Below are positions 16,557 to 26,163 of a stretch of 64,000 nt of DNA, piece after piece; within the stretch, counting starts at the first letter, position 1; each line of letters begins with the position of its first letter. The stretch is from JAIRLS01 sp031551455 (lineage in GTDB: Bacteria; Bacteroidota; Bacteroidia; Bacteroidales; UBA4181). Both the position numbers and the translations under genes were made by a program. The DNA lies in assembly GCA_031551455.1 (NCBI GenBank), contig JAVBNP010000006.1, forward strand, positions 7,909-71,908. The letters are read 5' to 3'. The notes below the pieces were generated by a model, which saw nothing but the letters and a program-made list of their open reading frames with translations, made no database searches and was not told the origin of the DNA.

Positions 16557-17918
16557 TCAATGTTCCACCACAATTTGTCGCATTTGCGGTTTATCGTTCA
16601 CTCCATCGTAAATATGCAAGTAGTAGATACCATTGGACAGGCTACTTACATCAAATTCCGTTTTTCCGCCTTTGGTCGTTTTACGGCGCAGCATATTGCC
16701 TTGCCCGTCGTACAACCGAATGTCGTAAGTGAGATCGGTTTTGAGTCGCTTGGCATCAAGAGTGGCTTGCTCGAGGGATTTGGCTTGAGCAATCGCTTCC
16801 CGATCCATTTCGATGTTGAGGATGTAGGAGGCCGGGTTGGGATAAAAGGACCAAAGAAGCGAATCATTGGGAGACACTGTTACATATTTTCTGACCGTGG
16901 AAGAAACGCCACATGCATTGCGCGCGTATACTTCTACCCACAGATTGCCGCTTGAGTTAAAAACGACATCGGCGTAATTCATCGTGCCAACGGTATAAGT
17001 TGCCACTACGCTGCTGAACGTATTATGTGTCCATGTAAACCAATAACCCGGTCGCGACGCTGCAACTCCGTATGTGTTGCGAACTCCGGCCATCGTTGTT
17101 GCAGGCCCGTCTATTGTGGCGCCAATAACCGGCGGACTATCCACGGACACATTGTATCTTGTCAATTCCGAACCGTTGAACCGAACGCTTACCCAACCCG
17201 GTTCGCTGGTGCCGGATCCCGTAACCGAAACGGTATTGGTCCCTTGACCGCTGGTAATTGTAATATTGGAACTACAACTCCAACTATAACCCGATTGCCA
17301 ATTGGTGGCCGTGAAGGTGGCCGACAAACCGTAACAGACTTTGGAGTTGGAGGGGCCAGAGATGGTAGGGGTTCTTATATAAAACCGTAAATAAGTATTA
17401 TCATAGGGTGTATCATATCGTTGATGTATCATTAAGGGTCCTTCTCCCCATTTTGACATATACCACCCTGGACGATTTATCGTTATACCCGAGTGATCAT
17501 CGGGACCGGATACTGATTGGTTGCTGTAACCCCATGACACTTTTCCCGGATGAACTTCTTGCGGAACTAGAACATAGCTGGTATCTGTCATATATATATC
17601 TTCATCTGTTGTCCTATAATAACCGATCCATCGATTTTCTCCTCCCTCTGATACATGCCAAGCAAATCCATGACAATTATAGGTCCGGGTTGAGCTTATG
17701 TTAAAAATATCTGTTATGATAATCGCATTAGGGTACCTCGATTGCCAATATTGATCTGATGCCACTCTCACCGAATGACTTGTTTCTTCCCTAACATATG
17801 CTTCTACCGTATGTCCTTTAGGAGTAAGTACATCTCTTCTTGTATCTCCTGCTATAAGTTTGTTAATACAAGCAAAATTTGACAATGATAATATGGTTAA
17901 TAGTAAATATATTTTCAT
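16557..17918 (-). CDS. T9SS type A cargo with Cys-His peptidase/amidase-like domain
   Basis: 453 residues from the ATG at 17918 (signal MKIYLLLTILSLSNFACINK). Residues about 35-190 form a domain with NCHGFAWHVSEGG (Cys 82) and GPDDHSGITI (His 142), then SKWGEGPLMIHQ; the order resembles NlpC/P60 or CHAP-type thiol hydrolases. Two Ig/PKD-like modules follow (about 190-360). The end is a type A sorting domain: SFYPNPASYILNIEM, IRLYDGQGNMLRR and LSNGIYYLHI. It should be exported by T9SS and anchored or released at the surface. Hydrolase activity is inferred from motif spacing only. It is third in a minus-strand group with two small exported proteins. Confidence 0.75.
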   Translation of the reverse strand: MKIYLLLTILSLSNFACINKLIAGDTRRDVLTPKGHTVEAYVREETSHSVRVASDQYWQSRYPNAIIITDIFNISSTRTYNCHGFAWHVSEGGENRWIGYYRTTDEDIYMTDTSYVLVPQEVHPGKVSWGYSNQSVSGPDDHSGITINRPGWYMSKWGEGPLMIHQRYDTPYDNTYLRFYIRTPTISGPSNSKVCYGLSATFTATNWQSGYSWSCSSNITITSGQGTNTVSVTGSGTSEPGWVSVRFNGSELTRYNVSVDSPPVIGATIDGPATTMAGVRNTYGVAASRPGYWFTWTHNTFSSVVATYTVGTMNYADVVFNSSGNLWVEVYARNACGVSSTVRKYVTVSPNDSLLWSFYPNPASYILNIEMDREAIAQAKSLEQATLDAKRLKTDLTYDIRLYDGQGNMLRRKTTKGGKTEFDVSSLSNGIYYLHIYDGVNDKPQMRQIVVEH

Positions 17919-17929
17919 GATTGTAAAAT

Positions 17930-18292
17930 TTAGTGTTCCCAATTTGAAAAAATAACAATCCTTCTTTTTTCCATAACTTTATTAAATCCGTCCGAATTAT
18001 CCGGTTTAAAATCATTACCGGCACAGTCAAATAAATAATATGCCCTACTCGCACTACGCATCGGACTTATGTCGGAAACAAAGATGTCTTCGCCTTTATA
18101 CCTTACAAGCCAAATAGTACCCACATAAGGTATATCGGCATTTTTATCTTCTGTTTTTTGTATTAGTTCGGCCAACCAAGAAATATTTTGTTGCGGATTT
18201 TCAACCCCGCAAGCAATCATTTTTTCGGATTCCCGCCCACATGAAAACATAATGATACACAATAATATAATAATAAAATCATGACTTTTCAT
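17930..18292 (-). CDS. Small lipoprotein of unknown function
   Basis: 120 residues with a lipoprotein signal MKSHDFIIILLCIIMFSC (Cys 18). The mature part reads CGVENPQQNISWLAELIQ then WLVRYKGEDIFVSDI and YYLFDCAGNDF, a pattern of short Bacteroidota lipoproteins with paired cysteines. It lies 3 bp after one exported protein and 11 bp before a T9SS cargo, so the three are probably co-transcribed. It might be a partner or inhibitor of the cargo, but nothing in the sequence proves this. Confidence 0.7.
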   Translation of the reverse strand: MKSHDFIIILLCIIMFSCGRESEKMIACGVENPQQNISWLAELIQKTEDKNADIPYVGTIWLVRYKGEDIFVSDISPMRSASRAYYLFDCAGNDFKPDNSDGFNKVMEKRRIVIFSNWEH

Positions 18293-18295
18293 ATT

Positions 18296-19021
18296 TCAGT
18301 TTTTTATCAATTGATAAGACAAACGATCTATTTCGTTAATCTGTTCGGCATCAGCACTACCCGAAAACAATACAGACTCTAAATGTTTACTTTGTAATGT
18401 TTTTACATTCGAGTCATTCATTTTTAAAATAATATGAGTCCTCGAAAACAAATTCGTTCGGAAGCCCAATCCTTGAAAATAAGTTGGTAATTCTTGCTTT
18501 TTTTCGTACCCTTGTACAAGGACTTTTAATATTTCTTTTTTTTCATCCATTGAAATGTTATCCTGCAACTCGAGGCGACATAATAAAACTTCCAACGTAG
18601 AGACTGAAATAATATATTCTCCTTTGACAAGATCCGTCGTTATGGAATTTAAAAGCGAACATTTCCGTAATTTGTCGACATAATGAGATGAAAGAATCGA
18701 TGTCAAATCCTTTCTCCTAAAAAGTTCTCTAATCCCGTTAAAATCACGGAATAATTTATTGCAACCATCTGTATAACTATTGAATGCGTATATATCATAT
18801 AATAATGGATATTGCAAACAAATATCCAATAAATCTTTTGTGGAAATGGTTAAAAGCAAGTTTTCAGGTATTTGGCAAGCCTCTGTTTTTTCCGTATTGC
18901 TTTTAAACTTTTCCCATTCTTCCATTCCCGGTTTTATCGGATAATCCCAAATCAATTTTTTTTCTTGTGCATTCGTTATATGAAAAAAGAAGACAAGGCA
19001 TATAAAAATAAATTTTTTCAT
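18296..19021 (-). CDS. Exported protein of unknown function
   Basis: 241 residues with signal peptide MKKFIFICLVFFFHITNAQ. The rest is mostly helical and charged, with two Cys pairs (DICLQYPLLYD, DGCNKLF, RKCSLLN, LLCRLEL), and no family was recognised. It opens the three-gene minus-strand group. A TATATTTG -7-like element lies at 19117-19124 on the minus strand. AT-rich codon use compared with neighbours may point to a different origin. Confidence 0.65.
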   Translation of the reverse strand: MKKFIFICLVFFFHITNAQEKKLIWDYPIKPGMEEWEKFKSNTEKTEACQIPENLLLTISTKDLLDICLQYPLLYDIYAFNSYTDGCNKLFRDFNGIRELFRRKDLTSILSSHYVDKLRKCSLLNSITTDLVKGEYIISVSTLEVLLCRLELQDNISMDEKKEILKVLVQGYEKKQELPTYFQGLGFRTNLFSRTHIILKMNDSNVKTLQSKHLESVLFSGSADAEQINEIDRLSYQLIKN

Positions 19022-19289
19022 ATCAATCGATTATTAAGTTAATAAATTTAATAATAACACTTTGGTTTTCTGCCCCCAATAAAAATTGAGAGCCTTCATT
19101 TTATGCCGTTTCTCGGCAAATATATATTTGGTTTCATATCATTCATAATTCGTTACAATTAGTTGCTGTAAATATAACAAATAAATATGATATTTTGATC
19201 AACAAAAACAGACTTTTTTTGCAAAAAATATCGTTTTTTTACGAAACAAATGCTCAACCTTTCAATAACCTTGTTTCCGATAATTTTCA

Positions 19290-19319
19290 TTGAACCGGCT
19301 TCGAAAAAAATTACCTTTG
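19290..19319 (+). promoter_or_regulatory. Putative promoter of the glycosidase gene
   Basis: TTG at 19290-19292, a 19-bp spacer and TACCTTTG at 19312-19319 fit the Bacteroidota consensus. The start lies about 20 bp before the ATG at 19340, which argues against translation from the earlier in-frame codon at 19250. Confidence 0.6.
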
Positions 19320-19339
19320 TCGTTGTTAAAACATTTGTG

Positions 19340-21778
19340 ATGAAACATCATTCAACAAGCATGAAAATCGAAAAAAAACGAAAAAGCGTTTTGCATACGC
19401 GTAATATCATGTTTTGCTTGATAATTTCGGCAGGTCTTTTTTCCGGTTGTTCCGAAAACAACCACATCCGACAACGGATGGAGGCATACAATATCGTTTG
19501 GACGGAACAATCCGCATCCTCTTTCCGATCGATGCCGTTGAGCGGAACGCGGGGTTACGGGGCCAACATCTGGGTGCAAAACAACGCGTTGTACGGTTAT
19601 TTGGCCGGCAACGAAAGTTACGACGAAAACGGAGATCTGTTGAAACTCGGATGTTTCCGACTCGAACTCTCACCCAATCCTTTTCGTGAAGGAACCCGAT
19701 TCGAACAAACGCTGGATCCGTATAACGGCCGCATACTTGTGAAAACGGAATCGACCGACGGAAACGAAGCGTGGTTGACGCTTTGGTACGATCAAACGTC
19801 TCCCGACTTGTATATTCGAACGGAAACCGGCCAAGAAACGGAATGTCGTCTTTCGTTGGCGACTTGGCGCACCAAAGTCGATACCGTTGCGTTGGACAAT
19901 TGGGATCTCCCGACGGTGTCCGTCGTTCGGCCCGACAGTCTCGAAATTGATCCCGCAACCGTCATGTTATATCACCAAAACGACAATCGACGGTTGGAAT
20001 TGACAACGATTCTCGAAAAGCAAAAAATGACAGAATATGCGTCGTTAGTGCCCGACGTAACCCGAGATCTGATTTTCGGATGTATCGCTGCGGGAGAGGA
20101 TATGGTTTCCGTCGACACGAAAGAATCTTTTGACGGATTTTCATGGTCGGGAAAGGCGGTAAGTCTTCAATCGAACGGAAAGAAAAAGAACCGATTGATA
20201 ACGATCCATTGTTCGACGGACGTACAAACCGATGCAGATGCTTGGATCCGACAAATGAAACAATCGGTCGGCGAAAGCCTGTGTCGCGCGGAAACTTCCG
20301 AACAACAAAGCATTAAACGGTGGAATGAATTTTGGGAACATGGTTACGTGTTCATCAATCCCGACGCGGGCTCGAAGGATGAAGGTTGGCAGGTCGGGCG
20401 CAATTATCAATTGTTCCGTTACATGCTGGCATGCAATGAAGGCGGAAAGCTGCCGCTGAAATTCAACGGGGGTATTTTTACCGTGGAGCCCGTCGATCAA
20501 TCGCTCATCAAACATCTTCCGGCATACGACCCGTGGTGGCCCGACAAAAAAGCGACACCCGATTATCGGAAATGGGGTAATTTTTTCATGGCGCAAAACC
20601 AACGATTGGTCGGCTGGGCGGGACTCGTATCCGGCGATCGGAGTTTAATGGAGCCTTCCTTGAAATACTATACCGACCGCCTGAAACTTGCCGAAGCCCG
20701 CTCCCGTCGTTATTGGAATCACGGAGGCGCATCTTTCCCGGAATGCCTCTCTCCTTACGGTCTTCCGGTACAACGAATCGCCGCGGCCGACGGATCCATG
20801 TTATACGGACACCTGAACAACCATTATTCCATGCAAATCGAATTTGCATTTATGATGATTCAATATTGCCGATATTCCGACATCGACATTCGGAATTATC
20901 TTCCGTTCATCGAATCGGTGCTTCGCTTTTACGACGAACACTACCGCATGGAACACAAAAAACGAACGGGCAAAGAATTGGGCGAAGACGGATGTTTGGT
21001 GCTTTACCCGATGAACAGTTTGGAAGCGTTTGCCGATGTAACCGATCCCGTGGAAGTAATTGCCGGGATGCGGAAAGTTTGCGAAGAAATTTTACGGTTT
21101 AAAGGAAAAATTCCCGACGATACTCGGCAGTATGTCGAACAATTATCGAAAATCATTCCGGAAATCCCTTACGAAACACGAGACGGCGTTACCGTGATCG
21201 CTCCCGCCCGACAATACGAAAAATTTTTCAACGAATGGGAACTTCCCGAAATGTTTACTGTTTGGCCGTACGCAACGTTCGGAATCAATAACGCGGAGGC
21301 AACCCGAATTGCCGAAAACACTTGGGAACATGTTCCCGAAAAACGTCAAAACGCATTATCGTTTTGGAGTTGGATGTGTACACCGATATATGCCGCGTGC
21401 ATGGGACGGGAAGCGGATGCCCGACGGTTGATTATCGAAAAAATGAGCGACAAAAATGCCAACGCCGATTTTCCGGCTTTTTTCGGACCGGGCCACGATT
21501 GGATCCCCGACTTTAATTGGGGTGCTTCCGGAATGATTGCTTTGCACAAAATGCTGGTAAATACCGCCGGGGATTCGACACTGTTGTTTTCGGCATGGCC
21601 GAAGGATTGGGATGTGGAATACAAACTATATCTGCCGAAAAACAAGTTTATTCGAGGCAAATACACGAAAGAAAAAACATCCGTTGTTACCGACGCTTCC
21701 GATGAGCATGCTTTTTTGATCCGAAATCCGGGTAACGCGGATGCAATTCCTTTTCGACCCGAAAAAGCGACACAATAA
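19340..21778 (+). CDS. Six-hairpin (alpha/alpha)6 glycoside hydrolase-like lipoprotein
   Basis: 812 residues if started at 19340; the ATG at 19361 is also possible. Both give a lipoprotein (IISAGLFSGC). An N-terminal beta-sandwich domain (about 45-330: YNIVWTEQSASSFRSMPLSG, GYGANIWVQNNALYGYLAG) resembles DUF5703-type domains. A helical barrel follows (about 345-800: GRNYQLFRYMLACN, LPLKFNGGIFTVEP, LYGHLNNHYSMQIEFAFMMI, GPGHDWIPDFNWG) like GH95/GH65-type glycosidases. The likely role is cleavage of a plant or host glycan side chain at the cell surface. The specific family is uncertain. The Gfo/Idh gene 225 bp downstream may act on the same sugar. Confidence 0.75.
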   Translation: MKHHSTSMKIEKKRKSVLHTRNIMFCLIISAGLFSGCSENNHIRQRMEAYNIVWTEQSASSFRSMPLSGTRGYGANIWVQNNALYGYLAGNESYDENGDLLKLGCFRLELSPNPFREGTRFEQTLDPYNGRILVKTESTDGNEAWLTLWYDQTSPDLYIRTETGQETECRLSLATWRTKVDTVALDNWDLPTVSVVRPDSLEIDPATVMLYHQNDNRRLELTTILEKQKMTEYASLVPDVTRDLIFGCIAAGEDMVSVDTKESFDGFSWSGKAVSLQSNGKKKNRLITIHCSTDVQTDADAWIRQMKQSVGESLCRAETSEQQSIKRWNEFWEHGYVFINPDAGSKDEGWQVGRNYQLFRYMLACNEGGKLPLKFNGGIFTVEPVDQSLIKHLPAYDPWWPDKKATPDYRKWGNFFMAQNQRLVGWAGLVSGDRSLMEPSLKYYTDRLKLAEARSRRYWNHGGASFPECLSPYGLPVQRIAAADGSMLYGHLNNHYSMQIEFAFMMIQYCRYSDIDIRNYLPFIESVLRFYDEHYRMEHKKRTGKELGEDGCLVLYPMNSLEAFADVTDPVEVIAGMRKVCEEILRFKGKIPDDTRQYVEQLSKIIPEIPYETRDGVTVIAPARQYEKFFNEWELPEMFTVWPYATFGINNAEATRIAENTWEHVPEKRQNALSFWSWMCTPIYAACMGREADARRLIIEKMSDKNANADFPAFFGPGHDWIPDFNWGASGMIALHKMLVNTAGDSTLLFSAWPKDWDVEYKLYLPKNKFIRGKYTKEKTSVVTDASDEHAFLIRNPGNADAIPFRPEKATQ

Positions 21779-22003
21779 GTTGACATTTAAACAAACCTAA
21801 CGTTTTATATATTTGTATGTATTGTTTTTCAAAATGTTACGACAATAATTCGGATTGAATTTGCACATAATAAAAAACGATTTTCAACATACGATGGTAT
21901 GCAACGTCTTATTTTTGTGAAATAAATCGATCAAATAAATAACGATTTTTATCATTTCATTTACATGTCTATCATCTTTTTATCAACATAAAACCAAACA
22001 ACC

Positions 22004-23365
22004 ATGGCGGAAAGCAGAAAAGAATTCATCAAAAAAATAATCGCGGGAAGCATTACGGCATCTTTCTTTCCGCAAGTGATGATCGGGAACCGTCCCGCAG
22101 GACATTTCCGTAACGTATACGGTACCGGTGTAAACGAAGAAACCCCCATTCGAATAGGGCTTATCGGAAAAGGTACCATGGGAACGTCCGACACCGATAC
22201 GGCATTACGGATTCCCGGAGTGAAGCTCGTCGCCGTGTGCGATTTGTATGATGCTCGTTTGCAAGAGGCAAAAACGGCTTGGGGAAACGATCTTTTCACA
22301 ACGAAGGATTATACGGAAATACTTTCACGTCAAGACATTGATGCCGTCATTATTGCCACGCCCGATCATTGGCATCAACGAATAAGCATCGAAGCGTTAA
22401 ACGCCGGAAAGCACGTATACTGCGAAAAACCGGCCATCCGAAAATTGAATGAGGCCGAAGATCTGATCAAAGCGCAACGGGCCTCCGGCCGTCTTTACCA
22501 AGTCGGAAGTCAAGGCATGGCTTCGTTGGGCAATCGCAAGGCTCGACAATTGGTGCAAAGCGGCATCATCGGAAAAGTTCATTTGATTGAAGGATTTTTT
22601 ACGTCGGCGCCTCAACCGTTGAACGAATATCCCGTTCCCGACGACGCGTCCGAAAAAACCGTTTGGTGGAACCGATTTCTCGGGAATGCACCCAAAAGAC
22701 CTTTCGATGCGCAACGGTTCTTTTATTGGCGAAATTGGAGCGATTACGGTACGGGCGTTGCGGGCGATCTGTTCGTTCATGTATTGGCAAGTTTACATTT
22801 TATCACGGACGCCGCAGGTCCCGAAAAAGTATATGCTACCGGCGGAATCGATTATTATTCCGACGGGAAAAGAGATATGCCCGACATTTTGCTCGGATAT
22901 TCGGATTATCCCGATCGAAACAACATCGGCGCATTTAAGGTGTCGCTCGGCGTCAATTATTCCGACGGCATTTCCAAAAAATGGGGAAGCCTCGATTTTC
23001 GGATCATCGGCGATGCCGGGACCATTGAGGTAAAGTGGGATTCCGTTACGTTAAAAACATTAAAAGAAATTCCCGAAAACAAATTTACCGTATTGGACCC
23101 GTTGGGACAAGGCGTTGATCGGATCATTCGTCCGGGCGCAAAAGAATACGTTTTTCAAGCCGACGACGGTTATAAAGGCGGTCATTACGATCATTTCGAA
23201 AAATTTTTCAACGGCATTCGCAACAATGCCCCCATAGACGCGGATGTGCTCTTCGCCGTACGATCGGCCGCTCCCGCCTTGTTGTGTTACGAAAGCTATC
23301 TCAAAGACAGTCCGATTTTTTGGGATGCGGAAAAATTGAAAATCAAAAAATCGGCAAAAAAATAA
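22004..23365 (+). CDS. Gfo/Idh/MocA family oxidoreductase, exported
   Basis: 453 residues. The N-terminus MAESRKEFIKKIIAGSITASFF resembles a Tat signal with RK instead of RR, so export by Tat is less certain than for the paralogue at 2778-4097. The Rossmann motif RIGLIGKGTMG, VVIIATPDHWH-like IIATPDHWHQ and CEKPAIRKL (catalytic-region Lys) are clear. C-terminal half GGHYDHFEKFFNGIR is typical of the glycosyl-hydrolase-associated branch of the family. TATTTTTG at 21910-21917 could be its -7 element. Sugar substrate unknown. Confidence 0.85.
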   Translation: MAESRKEFIKKIIAGSITASFFPQVMIGNRPAGHFRNVYGTGVNEETPIRIGLIGKGTMGTSDTDTALRIPGVKLVAVCDLYDARLQEAKTAWGNDLFTTKDYTEILSRQDIDAVIIATPDHWHQRISIEALNAGKHVYCEKPAIRKLNEAEDLIKAQRASGRLYQVGSQGMASLGNRKARQLVQSGIIGKVHLIEGFFTSAPQPLNEYPVPDDASEKTVWWNRFLGNAPKRPFDAQRFFYWRNWSDYGTGVAGDLFVHVLASLHFITDAAGPEKVYATGGIDYYSDGKRDMPDILLGYSDYPDRNNIGAFKVSLGVNYSDGISKKWGSLDFRIIGDAGTIEVKWDSVTLKTLKEIPENKFTVLDPLGQGVDRIIRPGAKEYVFQADDGYKGGHYDHFEKFFNGIRNNAPIDADVLFAVRSAAPALLCYESYLKDSPIFWDAEKLKIKKSAKK

Positions 23366-23615
23366 ACACAACAGCGATCGATATTCGCACATTCGTGAAA
23401 ATCGTCCCTTACTCCCGCTTGACGACTTATTGAAGAATTGTCCGGGTTTGGTGTTTTTTCGGAATTTCGGCAGCATGTTTACCGGTCAACGTTATTATAT
23501 CCGAAATCGACAGCCCCATTTTCCAAAAGTCCTTCAAAATATAGGGAAAAATGTCCAAATCCGAGGTGCGGTATCGCAACAACGTTTTCTTCCGGTAATT
23601 TCATTCTTTATGCCA

Positions 23616-25055
23616 TTACTTTGATTTCGAAGAAATTCTTTTTCCGAACCACCGGAAAAACATGATCGCAACCAAAAGGGTACATGCCGCACCGATCGGA
23701 TAACCGATGGTTGTCGATAATCCCAACATTTCGGGCGCCACCACGATATAGGTCGAAATCACCATTGTCATGAACAAGGCAGAAATTAACGTAACCCAAT
23801 AAAATTTGTTTTCTTTGGCAAGATATACCGTTATTGTCCACAACGTTACCGTTGCCAACGTTTGGTTCGACCATGCAAAATATCGCCAAATAATGCCGAA
23901 ATCGGCTTGCAAAAGAATTAATGCCATAACGAATAGAGGAATTGCGACTACAATTCGTCGATTGATCTCCTTCTGACCGTAATTGATAAAATCGGCCACA
24001 ATGAGTCGCGCCGAACGAAAAGCTGTATCGCCCGAAGTAATCGGAGCGGCAATTACTCCGATAACGGCCAACAATCCGCCAACCGGACCTAACCACGAAT
24101 CGGCAATTTCTTTGACCGCCACGGCTGCCGGGTTTTTCTCATGCGCTTGTACAAATTCATTTAATCCTCCCACCGATCCGAAAAAACTCATTGCAGCGGC
24201 AGCCCAAATCAGTGCTACCAAGGCTTCAGCAATCATCGCTCCGTAAAAGACGCGACGACCTTGACGTTCGTTTTTCAGACAACGCGCCATTAACGGCGAT
24301 TGTGTGGCATGAAATCCCGAAACGGCGCCGCAGGCAATGGAAATGAAAAGCATCGGGAGAATCGGAAATTTATCCGGATTCGGATTCATATTATGCAGAT
24401 TCGAAGGAATTGCCTCGGGTATCGGAGCCCCGTTCCAAATCAATGCACCGCCGATGCCCACTGCCATGAACAACATGGCAAATCCGAAAAACGGGTATAT
24501 TTTACCGATGATTTTATCGATCGGAAGAAGCGTGGCAAGAATGTAGTAAATGAAAATGATGACACACCATACCGGAAAATTCAAATAATCGGGCGTCATG
24601 TCGGCCAACAATTCCGCGGGTCCCGAAACAAACACCGCACCAACCAAAACCATCAGCAGAACGGTAAAAGCACGCATAAATTGTTTGAATCCCTTACCCA
24701 TATATTTACCCACAATTTCGGGAAGACTGATTCCTTTGTTTCGCAGCGATAACATCCCCGAAAAGTAATCGTGCACCGCGCCGCCAAAAATACTTCCGAA
24801 TACGATCCACAAAAAAGCCACGGGGCCGTAAACCGCTCCCATGATCGCTCCGAAAATGGGCCCCAATCCTGCAATATTCAAAAACTGAATCAAGAAAATA
24901 CGTCCCCATCCCATCGGGACGTAATCCACACCGTCGGTATGTTCGTAGGCCGGTGTCGGGCGATTAGGATCGACGCCGAATATTCGTTCGACCAATTTGC
25001 CGTAAAGGAAATATCCGACGATAAGAAGCGCAATGGAAACAATGAATGTAATCAT
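23616..25055 (-). CDS. cstA: CstA-type carbon starvation transporter, short form
   Basis: 479 residues with many membrane segments. CstA hallmarks are GRIFLIQFLNIAGLGPIFGAIMG (conserved N-terminal loop), HDYFSGMLSLRNKG and GAVSGFHATQSPLMARC. It is shorter than the roughly 700-residue E. coli CstA, as in many Bacteroidota. Known for the family: uptake of peptides or pyruvate under carbon limitation. The Asp/Glu racemase gene lies 54 bp upstream on the same strand, suggesting joint expression and an amino-acid or peptide role. The substrate is not established. Confidence 0.9.
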   Translation of the reverse strand: MITFIVSIALLIVGYFLYGKLVERIFGVDPNRPTPAYEHTDGVDYVPMGWGRIFLIQFLNIAGLGPIFGAIMGAVYGPVAFLWIVFGSIFGGAVHDYFSGMLSLRNKGISLPEIVGKYMGKGFKQFMRAFTVLLMVLVGAVFVSGPAELLADMTPDYLNFPVWCVIIFIYYILATLLPIDKIIGKIYPFFGFAMLFMAVGIGGALIWNGAPIPEAIPSNLHNMNPNPDKFPILPMLFISIACGAVSGFHATQSPLMARCLKNERQGRRVFYGAMIAEALVALIWAAAAMSFFGSVGGLNEFVQAHEKNPAAVAVKEIADSWLGPVGGLLAVIGVIAAPITSGDTAFRSARLIVADFINYGQKEINRRIVVAIPLFVMALILLQADFGIIWRYFAWSNQTLATVTLWTITVYLAKENKFYWVTLISALFMTMVISTYIVVAPEMLGLSTTIGYPIGAACTLLVAIMFFRWFGKRISSKSK

Positions 25056-25109
25056 GATTTCGAAAATTTTGATTTTGTGTGGTTAGCTCAAATCATCCGA
25101 GTTTTCCGC

Positions 25110-25793
25110 TTAATCGCTTATTGCGAAATTAATAATATCATCTGTATGCTTGTCAAGCGTATTTACCAGCGGAAGATTACAATTGGTATCGTTGAGCAAA
25201 ATCGGTAGTCGCATACATCCGATGACAACTCCGTCCACAGAATAATTATCGATAATGCTCAATAATTTTTCAAGACTTGATTCTTTTATTATATTGAAAT
25301 TAAGTTCTTTTGAGATTATATCATCAATAATGTCCTGTTCTTTCTCCGCTGGAACTTGCAATTCTATATGCTCGGTTTCGAACCGTTCTTGAAAATAAGT
25401 TGATTGCATGGTAAATTTTATACCCAACAATAATCCCTTCTTAATATTTAAACTTTGAGCACCCTTGACAGCACTGTCAAGGGAACTGATTATAGGAACA
25501 TTTATTTTATTTCTGATTTCTTCGATCACTTTATGCGGTGAATTTGCAGCAAAAGCGATCAATTCCGCACCAGCCGATTCAAGATAGCGAGCTCCGTATA
25601 AAATGTAATCAATATAATCGGAAAGATCGTTTTTATCTTCGTATGATTTAAACTTACCGTGCGACAAACTGTATATGATTATTTCCGGGTAGTTTATATC
25701 ATTAAAAATGCGGTTATATTTTTTCATTATCAAATCATAATACTGAATGGAAGTATTATAACTTATTCCGCCCAATAATCCGATTTTTTTCAT
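25110..25793 (-). CDS. Aspartate/glutamate racemase family protein, first Cys replaced
   Basis: 227 residues from the ATG at 25793 (MKKIGLLGGISYNTSIQYYD); a GTG six bases upstream is possible. The fold motifs fit the Asp/Glu racemase family. The first catalytic position, normally Cys in a C-N-T motif, reads FAANSPHK with Ala. The second, VIGCMRLPILL, keeps its Cys. Racemases of this family use a Cys pair, and a known E. coli relative with a non-Cys first residue racemises in one direction only. Activity here may be restricted or altered. It lies upstream of cstA on the same strand. Confidence 0.83.
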   Translation of the reverse strand: MKKIGLLGGISYNTSIQYYDLIMKKYNRIFNDINYPEIIIYSLSHGKFKSYEDKNDLSDYIDYILYGARYLESAGAELIAFAANSPHKVIEEIRNKINVPIISSLDSAVKGAQSLNIKKGLLLGIKFTMQSTYFQERFETEHIELQVPAEKEQDIIDDIISKELNFNIIKESSLEKLLSIIDNYSVDGVVIGCMRLPILLNDTNCNLPLVNTLDKHTDDIINFAISD

Positions 25794-26016
25794 TGACACA
25801 GATCTTTATGGTTTATTAATCTGCTTTTTGTTGTAAAATATTCCGAACGCGTGTACATCATTGTGTTTTTACAAAAATAACCGGTTTTCGATTACAAAAA
25901 TTTAATGGATCGAAAGAATTTTTCTAAAATTAATCCTTAAAAACGTTGTTTCTTACATCTGTAGTAAATCGCACTTCAAAAAACAACTAACCCGGTGGTG
26001 GTCTTGCATCCGGCTA

Positions 26017-26049
26017 ATTCCTATCGGGTTTTTGAAACCCGATAGGAAT
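26017..26049. repeat. Palindromic hairpin, CTATCGGG family
   Basis: A perfect 15-bp inverted repeat with a 3-nt apex (arms 26017-26031 and 26035-26049; core CCTATCGGGTTT). Its inner 31 nt have the same 14-3-14 layout as six other hairpins in the window. It lies between divergent genes, so it is not placed as a simple terminator. Confidence 0.8.
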
Positions 26050-26130
26050 AACATTGTACCAAAATGTCTTGCGACAAATCAAAACTCCGCTCCGAGAAAT
26101 TGCTCCTTCGGCAATTCCGCAAAAAACAGT

Positions 26131-26138
26131 TACCTTTG
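26131..26138 (+). promoter_or_regulatory. Putative -7 element of ychF
   Basis: TACCTTTG matches TAnnTTTG, 26 bp before the ATG. TTCG at 26107-26110 with a 20-bp spacer is a weak -33 match. Confidence 0.55.
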
Positions 26139-26163
26139 TTCTTTTTAACATCATCAAAAATCA

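Larger units (their letters stand above)
25794..26163. other. Divergent intergenic region
   Basis: Lies between the minus-strand racemase and plus-strand ychF. It holds TATTTTTG on the minus strand (25872-25879), a possible racemase -7 element, the perfect hairpin at 26017-26049 and the ychF -7 element at 26131-26138. No coding frame was recognised. Confidence 0.5.
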
